From the NCBI GenBank assembly GCA_949358305.1, contig OX442322.1, positions 5,332,001-5,396,000 of the forward strand: 64,000 bases of DNA, given 5' to 3'. The stretch's first letter is position 1. Each line of letters starts with the position of its first letter. The position numbers and the translations under genes are program-made. The DNA comes from Strigamia acuminata. Lineage: Eukaryota > Arthropoda > Chilopoda > Geophilomorpha > Linotaeniidae. Shown piece after piece: positions 56,501-64,000 of this stretch. Below the pieces are notes generated by a model. That model was given only the letters and a program-made list of their open reading frames with translations, searched no databases and was not told the origin of the DNA.

Positions 56501-57425
56501 ACAGCAAATGCCAGGAGAAGACCTGCCATCATATTTACGCCGGACAGAGGAGTTGATCAACCGTTTGCCGAATTACGTCGGCGACTTCCCAGCAGATAGA
56601 CAATTCAGATTAGGCCTAACGCAATTTTCTGAAAAAGTCCTGTCCATGGTGGGCGCTCCAATGGCAAGCTCGTTTGAGAAGTTAGCGCAATTTATGCGCG
56701 ACAATCAAATGTACATTGATGATCGTTATACCAGATTAATGCCACCTGAAGAGCGAAGAGCTCGAGATGAATTACTGCGAAAACAGTCAGAGTCTGCGCG
56801 CGGTAATCCAAAAACAATGCGACCACGATCTGTCTTCGCATCTCAAAAGCGAGACAATGACGGTAATCGAAATCGAGACAGTGGTCAAAATCCCCATCCT
56901 CCTCCTAAAATGCCAATGAGGCCAACAGCCAGATTGGTACAGGAAGTTGATGAGTCGGGAGAAGTAACCGGAGGTCAGACACTCTCAATGGAGCTGACCG
57001 ACCAGCACATAGAGACGATAGTGGAAGCGGCAAGTGTCATGTATGCACGTAACAACCCCACTACGGCCAAATACAGACCGCCGATGCAAGCTAAAAACAC
57101 TGGCCAAGCTTCAACTTCAGATGCAAAGGACGACCCAAAATCTGAATTGAAAAAACTCACTATTGATTTGACTAAGAAGGCTCCGCTGAATGAATCCAAG
57201 CTAACTGGAACCACTAGTCAAACGGAGACCTCCACTATAAAGCTGGAAGGGAATCTGGAAGCGACCACTCAACCCAGATTGACCCCAGAAACTGCACCTT
57301 GTCACAACTGCGGCCAATTGGGTCACTGGGCAAGAAGTTGTACGCAACCCAGAAGGACAATGTCACAACCAAATTATGAACGTATGGTCGAAGCAATTAC
57401 TGAGGCCATTCAAAAAAACATGTGA
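53571..57425 (+). CDS. Element H giant Gag with coiled-coil and Arg/Glu repeats
   Basis: ATG at 53571 (MPLSREMRRGERGTRRIKTR); about 1284 codons, roughly two to three times a usual gypsy Gag. At about residues 245-315 there are four tandem 18-residue coiled-coil units (AELDQLEAETIRVRQAQQ and relatives). At about residues 600-720 there is an array of RRADEQRR / RRAEEQRR units. A retrotransposon Gag domain (DTFDGGWSAGTQFLDEV, GGAANWFYEHNSPHWDAF, PSYLRRTEELINRLPN) lies at about residues 895-1020. A zinc knuckle CHNCGQLGHWARSC sits near the C-terminus. The gene ends ATG TGA just after a slippery A AAA AAC, where pol is entered. The frame is intact over its whole length. Confidence 0.9.
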   Translation: MPLSREMRRGERGTRRIKTRGGTSSRDGQREYSQSLHGSDQEEEQHRITSQEFWIDTSEQATQQTSKNSTPLHSSSTSVESTPQTRGDLEKMSREELLTCARNQGRILRGYQVAAAKKAANAAASSGENSPTQRQLQAVRQRMDDILQESQNSLEATRLRYAEGGSITDQQIADMMAATADRDQRLKDASAEEYELVKRIHREDRHARQAKEDYDRLKHELDEERRMIREQAIAADARAQAARQAELDQLEAETIRVRQAQQAAFDKLETEKIRVQEQQQAEFEKLEAEKVRAQEERQAELNKLEVEKVRLQTNWQALAAQQNAATLEDSKEIEYLRAETLRAQEETERVKRQLEEARYLAEVTYSTAPTTSTTRRPHEVDLVSEHGDHSLKRGREGGDDRKDNKRASISSFQNKKLFDIIDQRNQQHAPIDATSQPITTNKNKMSDSQDLKSTECVTIPATKGQDGRSVYPEFAPIEYNQRLKRVVDFQERWINEIEKWKIERYGDSQGNEYADNSNKPEKEKDAYGSPQHEQQVPIWKPYTSDPHAANKGAQANPTGQGDYQPTNKKSIGAGNERRDEGHGRHNDENRYEYYDQHQKDGPPRTEEQRHADEQRRADELRRQADEQRRADERHRQAEEQRRADEQRRRAEEQRRAEEQRRDEEQRRTNEQQRRTNDQRRAGDQQQEHERRKANDQQRYDHEQRQRDEWHRQHREEEYQRQRDNTRQHDDSYRKDEYRHYDNARQEEENRHRQRYEPRFNESRQGEHSHQQDWHGQRTNSPNRSRYRQEEWKYSESDRFRHDNANYAGHSGNRQERFEYSRQREPPPSANAPGPTDNAMLWQEYIEKQIDKKFSKIPSRSQEMEDVLQKQIRKYCTPNWTHCFAQTSQIKWDQITPDTFDGGWSAGTQFLDEVMQIVRCQEIDPFDTLKKIIPKMLTGGAANWFYEHNSPHWDAFVKEFMKEYGESHATLVSYWDNLQQMPGEDLPSYLRRTEELINRLPNYVGDFPADRQFRLGLTQFSEKVLSMVGAPMASSFEKLAQFMRDNQMYIDDRYTRLMPPEERRARDELLRKQSESARGNPKTMRPRSVFASQKRDNDGNRNRDSGQNPHPPPKMPMRPTARLVQEVDESGEVTGGQTLSMELTDQHIETIVEAASVMYARNNPTTAKYRPPMQAKNTGQASTSDAKDDPKSELKKLTIDLTKKAPLNESKLTGTTSQTETSTIKLEGNLEATTQPRLTPETAPCHNCGQLGHWARSCTQPRRTMSQPNYERMVEAITEAIQKNM

Positions 57426-57458
57426 GCGCGGGTTCAGGAAATCCACTGCAACCCGCGC
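57413..57458 (+). promoter_or_regulatory. -1 ribosomal frameshift signal between gag and pol of element H
   Basis: The heptamer A AAA AAC lies at 57413-57419 in the correct phase of gag (codons CAA AAA AAC), six bases before a stem. The stem is GCGCGGGTT (57426-57434) with AACCCGCGC (57450-57458), nine perfect pairs and a 15-base loop. The gag stop TGA is at 57423-57425, and the pol frame is -1 relative to gag. Heptamer, spacer and stable stem are the classic arrangement. Confidence 0.88.
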
Positions 57459-60085
57459 CTACTAGCAACTCGGAAATCGCGCAACCAGAAGAGATAAAGG
57501 AAGTAGAACTACCACCAGCAATTCCAAAGAAATCAGAAGAATTGCCACCAAGTTTAAGGGACGTTGAATCACTAATTTACGAAGTTAGTCAAGGAGAAAT
57601 TATTGGCATGCGGTTTCCACCTGATGAAATGCCAATTGACAAAGATAACTGCATTCTAGCAAAAGGAGCCCCACACCTAATGATACTACCACCCCCTGCG
57701 GCGATAGGACATCTGCCACCAATAAGAGAGGTATTTTGGGAACTGGAACGTGGTGAATATAAAAGGATGTTCACACCAGCCATAAGAAAACCGGAACTCC
57801 CTAAACAAGAAGAGAAATCTGATGTTACCACGGCAGTAGCCAATACAATGGAAGCTGCTGAAGGCGACGAAATGAGACCACAAGCCTCTACAGCAGTACC
57901 CGATATAGTGGGAGTTACTGCAACCTGTGAAGTAAAACCCAAGGTATTGTCCCTAGATGATATGGAATTAACACCTCCCGAAGCAATAGGAACTATGCAG
58001 GGTGGAAACGATTGGAAGTACAACATCGGAAATGATTCTAAGGACGTAATCCAGTTCCCCGCAACAAATTTACAAGAAATTCCCAAGAGTGAGGAAGTTA
58101 CACAGACGGACCCAACATACTTCACGGATAAGATTAATCAAGCATTAAAAGATGTTGGATTGGATGAAGAAAATGAAGCCACCATCTTCTGGGCAAGAGT
58201 ACGAGACTCGTACGAAAACACACCATCAGAAGCTGCATGGATGGTGAACACACCCACAGAACCCGTAGAGTGGGACAAATTGTTGAAAGAACTTCCTATA
58301 CTACCATCGGAGCCAGCACCAAGAATAAGAGTGTTTGAGGCATTAGTTCCAGAAGAAGACATATTAAGTGGGATGACCATGATGGAAATACTTACAGAAA
58401 GTGGGATGATTGAAGCAACTCTAGATTCAGGTGCAAATCGCAGTTGCCTCTCTTTGCCACTAGTTAAAGCGATGAAGTTGGAGAGTCAAATTCGCAGCAT
58501 AAACCCCAACATGTCAATAAATACCGCAGACAAAAAGGTAGTACCGGTGGGAACGCTCAGAATCATGTTTAGATGGACACACGGCATGATGTTTCATGAA
58601 TTCCTGGTATTAGATCATGAGATGACATTCATGTTACTGGGAAACGACGCTATGTGTCGCATGAAAATTCAACCAAATCCACTTAATGGAAGATGGAACT
58701 TTATATCCACCATAGAAGTGCCACGTCCGTATATGCCACAATACATACTGGACAGGTACGAGGAGAAACTGGAAGAACCCCAGTCATTACGCAAAACTTT
58801 TGAAAAAGCATCCAGTTTTTGCGCATTTGAAGCACGACTAAAAGTCGGCAATGGCGTACATAACTTGGTAGAAGAAGCCAAGTTGCAACTGACGGAAGCC
58901 TTACAACTGGAGCGTGTCCTAAAGCAGTACGAGAAAATTTTGACCAAGCTACCGGGCAAAACTCACGTGATGCACCATGCTATCGATCTTGACACGGACA
59001 AGCCCATAAGAGTGCCATATAAGAGCTGGAATCCGCAGAAGCGGGAAATTTTACGTCAGTTGTGCCAAGAGATGGTAGACAAAGGGTACGTATCCCCTGC
59101 AGAGGGTGATTACGCGTCCCGAATTGTGCTAGTCATGAAGCCGGGGTCGGAACCAAGGCTATGCATTGACTATAGGTCAATAAATCAACACACACTGTAT
59201 GACCCCCCGCAGATGCCCACGATACAAGAAATTCTGCGGGAATTGGGAGAATTCCAATGGGTCAGCACAATTGATCTCACCAAGGGCTATTGGCAGATCG
59301 AGTTGAGGCCCGAAGACAGACCAAAAACTGCCTTCTGGAGCCCACTCGGCCGGCTAATGTTTAACGTTATGCCCTTTGGTCTAGTCAATGCCCCGACGAC
59401 ATTTCAGCGACTCATTGAAAAAGTGCTGGGAGACGCTTATCGCAAATATGCTTGGGCGTACCTGGATGACATCGTTATCGTCTCCAGCTCCTATGAACAG
59501 CACATCAAACACGTAGCGTCAGTATTAAACAAATTGGAAAAAGCCAATCTCCATATCAACCCGGAGAAATCGAAATTTTGCAGAAAAGAGCTGAAATTTC
59601 TTGGCTACACACTAGGAGTAAACGGGTTGAGTGTGGACCCAAAAAAGGTGGCAGCTATAAAGGAGTTCCCAGCGCCTACAAACCTAAAAGAGTTGCAACG
59701 GTTCATGGGGATGGTGAACTTCTTCCACCAATTGCTAAAAGATCTAGCAACAGTGGCAGAGCCACTACGACCACTTCTCAAAAAAGGGATTGACTTCATT
59801 TGGACGGAGGCACATCAAGAAGCGTTTGAACAAATCAAAATGTTGCTCACCGACGCAAAAACGATGATGCTACCAAATTTGAATAAACCTTTCATTGTGC
59901 ATACAGATGCGAGCAAAAAAGGACTAGGAGCCGCACTGATGCAACAACAAGAGATTGATGGAAAGCTTGTTGAGGTGCCCTGCGTATACATCAGTAGAAG
60001 CCTTCAGCAAGCAGAGCTGAATTACAGCGCAACAGATTTGGAATGTCTGGCGGTGATATGGGCTCTGAGAAAATTCAGACCATAT
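57420..60085 (+). CDS. Element H Pol: protease, RT and RNase H (cut by element J)
   Basis: The -1 frame opened after the slippery site; there is no ATG at its start, in line with frameshift expression. About 330 residues without recognised domain come first. Then protease ATLDSGANRSCL (D codon at 58424), RT with RLCIDYRSINQHTL, STIDLTKGYWQIEL, VMPFGLVNAPTTFQRL and the active site AYLDDIVIVS (59459-59479), the connection, and RNase H with IVHTDASKKGLGAAL, LNYSATDLECLAVIWAL and RKFRPYC. At 60086 the LTR of J starts; the remaining RNase H and the integrase of H are outside the window. No lesions are visible in this part. Confidence 0.92.
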
Positions 60086-60577
60086 TGTTACGTGGCTAAA
60101 TGGGGATTGATTTAGTCCTACGTGACATGAATTTTATCAAGAATGACACAGGGTTTTATATGTAAAATGCCTATTGGCTTTATTGTTCAAAGTCGGACAT
60201 TTACTAATGTAAATGTTCGGTCATCAGCTCTTATTACATTTGTTCATTTATTAACCTAAAACACATAAATGGTTCATTCAAATCAAATAAGGATGATGCT
60301 GTTGTTTATTCAATTCAATTCAGGAAACCTAGTCCTGCCTGACCGTCAACCGGCTGGCAGTAGTAGGTGAAGGTAACAGTTTGAGAATCAAAAGAGATCT
60401 GAGCTCTCTGGCTTAATCAGCTCACTAAGTAAACTCCTATTCCCCCTATCAACTAAGTTGAACGGTCTGTGCATCTAATTAGGTGCGCAGCGCCGTCTAG
60501 TGAGAATTCATTGCATTAAATGCCTAAACAGAGCGAGCAGAGCCAGCCGATACACGGTACGGCTCTACCGCGTAACA
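60086..60577 (-). repeat. 3' LTR of element J
   Basis: 492 bp with TGTTACG at the left and CGTAACA at the right. Its left edge coincides with the loss of the H RNase H frame (after FRPYC), and its right edge with an eight-C run that is the complement of a polypurine tract. It contains GCGCAGCGCCGTCTAG near 60484. Confidence 0.8.
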
Positions 60578-60590
60578 GCCCCCCCCTTTA

Positions 60591-60973
60591 ATTTTTTCGG
60601 TCTCTCGAAAAACAATGAATTGTTCTAACTAACGCATCTCCTTTTACATAAAAATTTTCAAATCATAAACTCAATTTTACAATTTTGAGAATCTCTTTTC
60701 ATCATCCTTATTTTTACAAAAATATAATATGATACACTTTTCAATGTTTATAAATGTCATAGTCACTTTTTATTACACTTTTACATTGGAAACAATATTC
60801 AAAGTTTAAAATCAAATAAAATTAACACTTTTTGGTTTTTTGTTTTATATTACTTTTTTTCAGTTTTCAATTTTCTATAAAATAAAAAAAATAAAAAAAA
60901 ACACACACAAAAAAAAATGTTCAAAGTTTGTGTTGATTTTACACTTATTCACTTAAAGAAGTTAAAGTTCACT
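60591..60973 (-). other. Element J 3' untranslated region
   Basis: AT-rich, no frame of note, between the protease gene and the polypurine tract. Confidence 0.6.
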
Positions 60974-62347
60974 TCACTCTCCTCCTTCCGCTTGATCCTT
61001 CTTATCTTCTTCCTTGATCAATTCGAATGGGAGAATTTCACGATTTGCAATCTCGTACACAAATCGTAAGCGTAACTCACATGGCTCCCCAAACTGCATT
61101 AAGTCACGGTCTTCAACGTATCTTCTAGTGAAGTAGAGTATGGTTGGGCCACAGCTGTCATTATCCAATTGGTGCATACGTGGCGGGTCCCAACGTATGA
61201 ATTTGTTTGGAAACTTTACTCCTGCATCCATCAACGAGTATCTTAAAGATTCCCACTTTGGATATGTGCGCTCTATTGGTCCGCTTGGGTCATAAAGCAC
61301 GTATTGGGTTGGCTTTTTCCGCCAATCCACTATGAAAAGCTGCCAATGCTCTTCAATAGGAACTGGAAACACCCAAATCTTCTTTTGAGCACTTGGAAGT
61401 CTCTTCATTAGCCAATAGATCGCTTCCTTTCGTTTAGCTGGGTCCACCATTTTGTATACCCACTCAGATTGAATTGGTGCCAATATAGGATATCGTTCTT
61501 CTAACAGTTGGAGGTAGTAATCAACGACGCTGTCATACGTCCAGCTCTGTCGTCCCGGCGTTAGATCGCCTAATGCTGCCATCTGATAGTTCATGACTTT
61601 AATCGGCGGACAACCTACGGCGTCGAATGCTAAGTCATATTTTGGCGCATTACTATAGTCTAATGCAAGTCCGAGAGCCTGGACCTGTCGTGCAGCGTCC
61701 AACTCCACACGGTATACCCGTATAGGAGTAGGAAATACTACACTAGGGTCCTGGAAGGACTCTCTTCTCGCTAGGGCGATGGCTTTTAAAATATTTTTTC
61801 TTATCTTCGCCTCCTGGATCAGCAAAGCATTCGCCCCTGTTCTCCACAACTGATAGTCGGGCAATCCCATCACTCCTTTTAATTTCCTGGCTCTAATGGC
61901 GTTGACCATATTCCGGTGCTCCATTCGCAAATCATTTAATCGGCGTTTGTTTCGATCAACGGTGTGACGCATTTCTTCTTCCCGGATTCTTTTCGATTGC
62001 TCGTCAAACACTTTCTTCTTTTGTGCTTTCTTATCTCGTTTCAATTGTCGATTCTTACGACGACGACGCAATAAGCCTTCTTCACCCTTTGTTAATGGTC
62101 CTGCATATTTCTTTTTATCTTCCTCCGCCTTTTGTTTTCCTTCTGTAAACGGGCGTGGGCAGTTAACCAATTCGTCCAAAGTTTTACTTGTGCTCGGCTT
62201 ATTTGCTAAATAAATTTCCAAGTCATCGCCTTTCTTAAGTTGACGTTCCAAAAGATCGCCCACTTGCATCGAGCAAACTGAATCCGCATCGCTGTCACTG
62301 TCACTACGCACATCCATCCGATCAAATTTGCTTGCCATTTCGTCCAT
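60974..62347 (-). CDS. Element J Ulp1/C48-like cysteine protease ORF in the env position
   Basis: A 457-codon intact frame from ATG 62347. The N-terminal half is charged, with an Asp/Ser stretch (SDSDSDADS) and a strongly basic nuclear-localisation-like stretch RRRRKNRQLKRDKKAQKKK. The C-terminal part shows the C48/adenain-type catalytic order: His334 in EEHWQLFIVDW, Asp353 in VLYDPSGP, Gln393 and Cys399 in MHQLDNDSCGPTILYF. Ulp1-family enzymes cut SUMO or ubiquitin-like conjugates, and adenain-like ones process viral proteins; the substrate here is unknown. It lies 414 bp downstream of the integrase gene of J and upstream of the polypurine tract, so it is inside the element. TTATATTAG just upstream of its ATG could be a splice acceptor, giving a spliced subgenomic mRNA (inference). 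Confidence 0.8.
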   Translation of the reverse strand: MDEMASKFDRMDVRSDSDSDADSVCSMQVGDLLERQLKKGDDLEIYLANKPSTSKTLDELVNCPRPFTEGKQKAEEDKKKYAGPLTKGEEGLLRRRRKNRQLKRDKKAQKKKVFDEQSKRIREEEMRHTVDRNKRRLNDLRMEHRNMVNAIRARKLKGVMGLPDYQLWRTGANALLIQEAKIRKNILKAIALARRESFQDPSVVFPTPIRVYRVELDAARQVQALGLALDYSNAPKYDLAFDAVGCPPIKVMNYQMAALGDLTPGRQSWTYDSVVDYYLQLLEERYPILAPIQSEWVYKMVDPAKRKEAIYWLMKRLPSAQKKIWVFPVPIEEHWQLFIVDWRKKPTQYVLYDPSGPIERTYPKWESLRYSLMDAGVKFPNKFIRWDPPRMHQLDNDSCGPTILYFTRRYVEDRDLMQFGEPCELRLRFVYEIANREILPFELIKEEDKKDQAEGGE

Positions 62348-62761
62348 TCGGATTCTAATATATTATTTGAAAAGAAAATAAAATAAATTAATTCATTAAT
62401 TCAAAATATTCACAAAATTATTCCAATTTTCATTCACTATTTCATTTAACATTTCATGTTGCACTAATTTACACTAAATTTAACAATTCTTCAACTAATT
62501 AGTCACTTGATAATATATGCACACACTAAAATTTCATTTTGAAGATTTAACACAATTATTTAAGCCTAAATTTCCATTTCGCGATGTTATTTTTCACAAA
62601 ATTTGTGATAGATTTGTTTCGTTTTTAAGCTATTTGTTCGCCAAATTCGTTCAAAATCCACTCTTTTCACTTACGGAATCACACACAAATCAACTGCTGC
62701 TGTTATTAATGCTTTAGGTTTCTTTGAGTCACACAGTAAACCTGGTTCGTCTCAGAAAACC
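62348..62761 (-). other. Spacer between integrase and protease genes of element J
   Basis: 414 bp, AT-rich, no family-like coding on either strand. It ends (minus strand) in a T-rich tract and TTAG a few bases before the protease ATG. Confidence 0.55.
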
Positions 62762-64000
62762 TTAACACAATCCACTGTAGTCACGACGAGCCTGTTTGCG
62801 AAGGCGACGTGACCGGAAACTCTCGATTTCAGGCGGCGACGCGTCATCGACTGCGTCAGCGACACCTGTCGGCGGTTTTCGCAATTGATTTTCTTTGTTT
62901 TTCCGTTCGTCTTCGTTTTGCCATCTTTCCATAATTTCTTTCGGTCCATAGAGCGCTTTTAATCGCTTTTTTTCACTTGAAATTGGGAAATTTGACACTT
63001 TTATTGTATTTTCTTCAGGTTCAAAGAGTGTTTTTAACGAAATCTGATCGTCATCGCTAATGAATCGTTCTTTAGCGATTGGAATTGGCGAAATTGATGT
63101 GTTTTCTTCAATTTCTTGTTGTTTTTCACTTTGTGTTGCAGTTTCATCAGCAAATGTGACTTTTTTAGCTGTCAATTCTTCTAATATCTCCGCTGGAATT
63201 TCTTCTCTGGGTTTATACGGTTTTAATCGTTCAATGTTAACAATATCTGTTTTCTTTCCATTTGAACTTCTAATTTCGTAGTCATTTGGCGCGGTTCTTC
63301 TTACTATTTCGTATGGGCCTGAGAATTGTGGCAGGAGTTTTTCACTTAACCCAACTTTCCTATTGGGTGTTTTGAGATAAACTAATTCTCCTGGGTCAAA
63401 TTCCACATGAACTCGGCCTTGATCGAATCTTTTTCTGCTTTTTTCTCCTTGCCATTCCAACCTTTCATTTGCTATCTTCCTAGCTTCTCTGATGAATTTT
63501 GAGGTTCGCAAGGTGAATTCTTTCTGAGGTAAGTTGAGGTTTACGTCCACGTTCAAATCAACTTCATATCCTTTCAAAAGATAATAAGGTGTATATCCTG
63601 TCGTTTCATGCACACCGGTATTATATGAGAAAAGCAAAAATGGCAAAAAATCATCCCAGTCCCTCTGGTCCTTATCAACATAAATCTGCAACATTTTTGC
63701 AAACGTCGCATTAAAACGCTCGGTAAGTCCATTGGTCCTTGGATGGTACCCTGAAGTGGTTTTGTGTAGGGCTTTAAACATATTTGATACTTCTTCCACC
63801 ATTTTGTTTCTGTATTCTGTGCCTCTATCGCTCAGGATTTCTCTCGGACTGCCTTCCTTCAACATTAACTCATAAAGCAAGGTTCTAGCTGCTTCCAACG
63901 CTGTTGATGCTGGAGCTGCTCTAGCAATCACTGTCCGCGACAAATAATCTGTCATTACGAAAACATACTTGTTGCCCTTGTCGGAGGTCGGAAAACTTCC
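62762..64000 (-). CDS. Element J integrase (partial, continues past the window)
   Basis: The minus-strand frame is open to the window edge; the first ATG at 63955 is inside the domain and is not the true start. Catalytic residues: D in FVMTDYLSRTV, D in LSDRGTEYRNK, E in NGLTERFNATF. HPRTNGLTERFN and LLFSYNTGVHETTGYTPYYL are typical of Ty3/gypsy. The GPY/F-type module follows (LPQFSGPYEIVRRTAPNDYE, VNIERLKPYKPRE) and then a charged tail with a basic end (RSRRLRKQARRDY). It lies just upstream of the C48-like gene in element orientation. No lesions are visible. Confidence 0.93.
   Translation of the reverse strand, partial: GSFPTSDKGNKYVFVMTDYLSRTVIARAAPASTALEAARTLLYELMLKEGSPREILSDRGTEYRNKMVEEVSNMFKALHKTTSGYHPRTNGLTERFNATFAKMLQIYVDKDQRDWDDFLPFLLFSYNTGVHETTGYTPYYLLKGYEVDLNVDVNLNLPQKEFTLRTSKFIREARKIANERLEWQGEKSRKRFDQGRVHVEFDPGELVYLKTPNRKVGLSEKLLPQFSGPYEIVRRTAPNDYEIRSSNGKKTDIVNIERLKPYKPREEIPAEILEELTAKKVTFADETATQSEKQQEIEENTSISPIPIAKERFISDDDQISLKTLFEPEENTIKVSNFPISSEKKRLKALYGPKEIMERWQNEDERKNKENQLRKPPTGVADAVDDASPPEIESFRSRRLRKQARRDYSGLC

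Larger units (their letters stand above)
49105..64000 (+). mobile_element. Copia-like element G (plus strand), truncated by H and the window end
   Basis: An LTR of 527 bp (49105-49631) starts TGTTGGGAAAC and ends CAACA, followed by TTGGTAGCAGAGGGTGG (tRNA-iMet-type primer-binding site at 49633). Its left edge splits the D LTR after TTTGA, the presumed 5-bp duplication. A 1.66-kb leader and a gag-protease-like frame follow, until element H interrupts near 52127. Everything right of that inside the window belongs to H or J. Confidence 0.75.
52127..64000 (+). mobile_element. Ty3/gypsy element H (plus strand), interrupted by J
   Basis: Large element with a presumed 5' LTR of about 1.33 kb (52127-53454, ending GGATTACTACA), a giant gag, a -1 frameshift site, and pol up to RNase H at 60085, where element J is inserted. 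The left boundary is approximate: it lies where the reading frame of element G is lost, and TGCGGTGG at 52127 is the best TG start. The 3' half is outside the window. Confidence 0.75.
60086..64000 (-). mobile_element. Ty3/gypsy element J (minus strand) with a Ulp1-like extra gene, partial
   Basis: The 3' LTR 60086-60577 has perfect 7-bp inverted ends (TGTTACG...CGTAACA) and interrupts RNase H of element H. A polypurine tract (TAAAGGGGGGGGC on the minus strand, 60578-60590) abuts it. Moving right (upstream in the element) come a C48-like protease gene and a gypsy integrase that runs off the window. Gag, RT and the 5' LTR are outside. Confidence 0.85.

Noticed and set aside
1-64000. CRISPR arrays, tRNA or rRNA genes
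   Set aside because: The tandem repeats are AT-rich minisatellites without spacer structure; tRNA-like matches are only primer-binding sites complementary to the tRNA-iMet 3' end.

Overview
The window is animal genomic DNA made almost entirely of transposable elements nested inside one another. The element classes (piggyBac and hAT DNA transposons; Ty1/copia and Ty3/gypsy LTR retrotransposons), the spliceosomal introns and a degenerate CCTAA (TTAGG-type) tract inside a small element suggest an arthropod, plausibly an insect. That is an inference; no host gene here is recognisable enough to settle it.

Left part (1-27 kb). Three small exons of an unidentified plus-strand host gene lie at 453-587, 687-743 and 2832-2888; their intron holds a hAT MITE and a second foldback element. 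Next comes a 14-bp AT-rich minisatellite broken by two insertions: a piggyBac-like transposon (3454-21384, TTAA at both ends) and a TG...CA element with internal tandem duplications (21420-24560, 4-bp duplication AATA). The piggyBac transposase is split by a solo-LTR-like gypsy remnant (5257-20394, duplication TGGC). That LTR is split by copia element A (5497-19758, duplication AAACT), and A is split by copia element B (9410-16490, duplication AGAAG). Between the transposase C-terminus and the right end of the piggyBac lies a convergent, apparently spliced small gene on the minus strand. From 24.5 to 27 kb there are repeats, a foldback element and two unrecognised open reading frames.

Right part (27-64 kb). 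Copia-like element D (minus strand, from 27018) forms a second nest. Its left LTR carries the nearly intact copia element C (27264-32219, TCAGA). Its leader carries copia element E (36461-48123, GTTTC), which carries a Ty3/gypsy element F (40264-45077, GCTAC). Its right LTR is broken at 49105 by copia-like element G. G is broken near 52127 by a large gypsy element H, whose gag and pol are joined by a canonical -1 frameshift site. H is broken at 60086 by gypsy element J (minus strand), which runs off the window. The right ends of D, G, H and J lie outside.

The best candidates for something new are: (1) J, a gypsy element with a Ulp1/C48-type cysteine protease gene in the env position downstream of integrase; (2) the spliced antisense gene inside the piggyBac element; (3) D, a young element whose integrase-like protein has lost catalytic residues and which has no reverse transcriptase; (4) H, with a textbook -1 frameshift signal and a giant repetitive Gag; (5) E, where the end of U5 can fold onto the primer-binding site.

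Elements A, B, C, E and F have paired LTRs and target-site duplications that can be read directly. Most of their genes carry a few point lesions (stops, single-base shifts) and are annotated as pseudogenes or near-intact relics.
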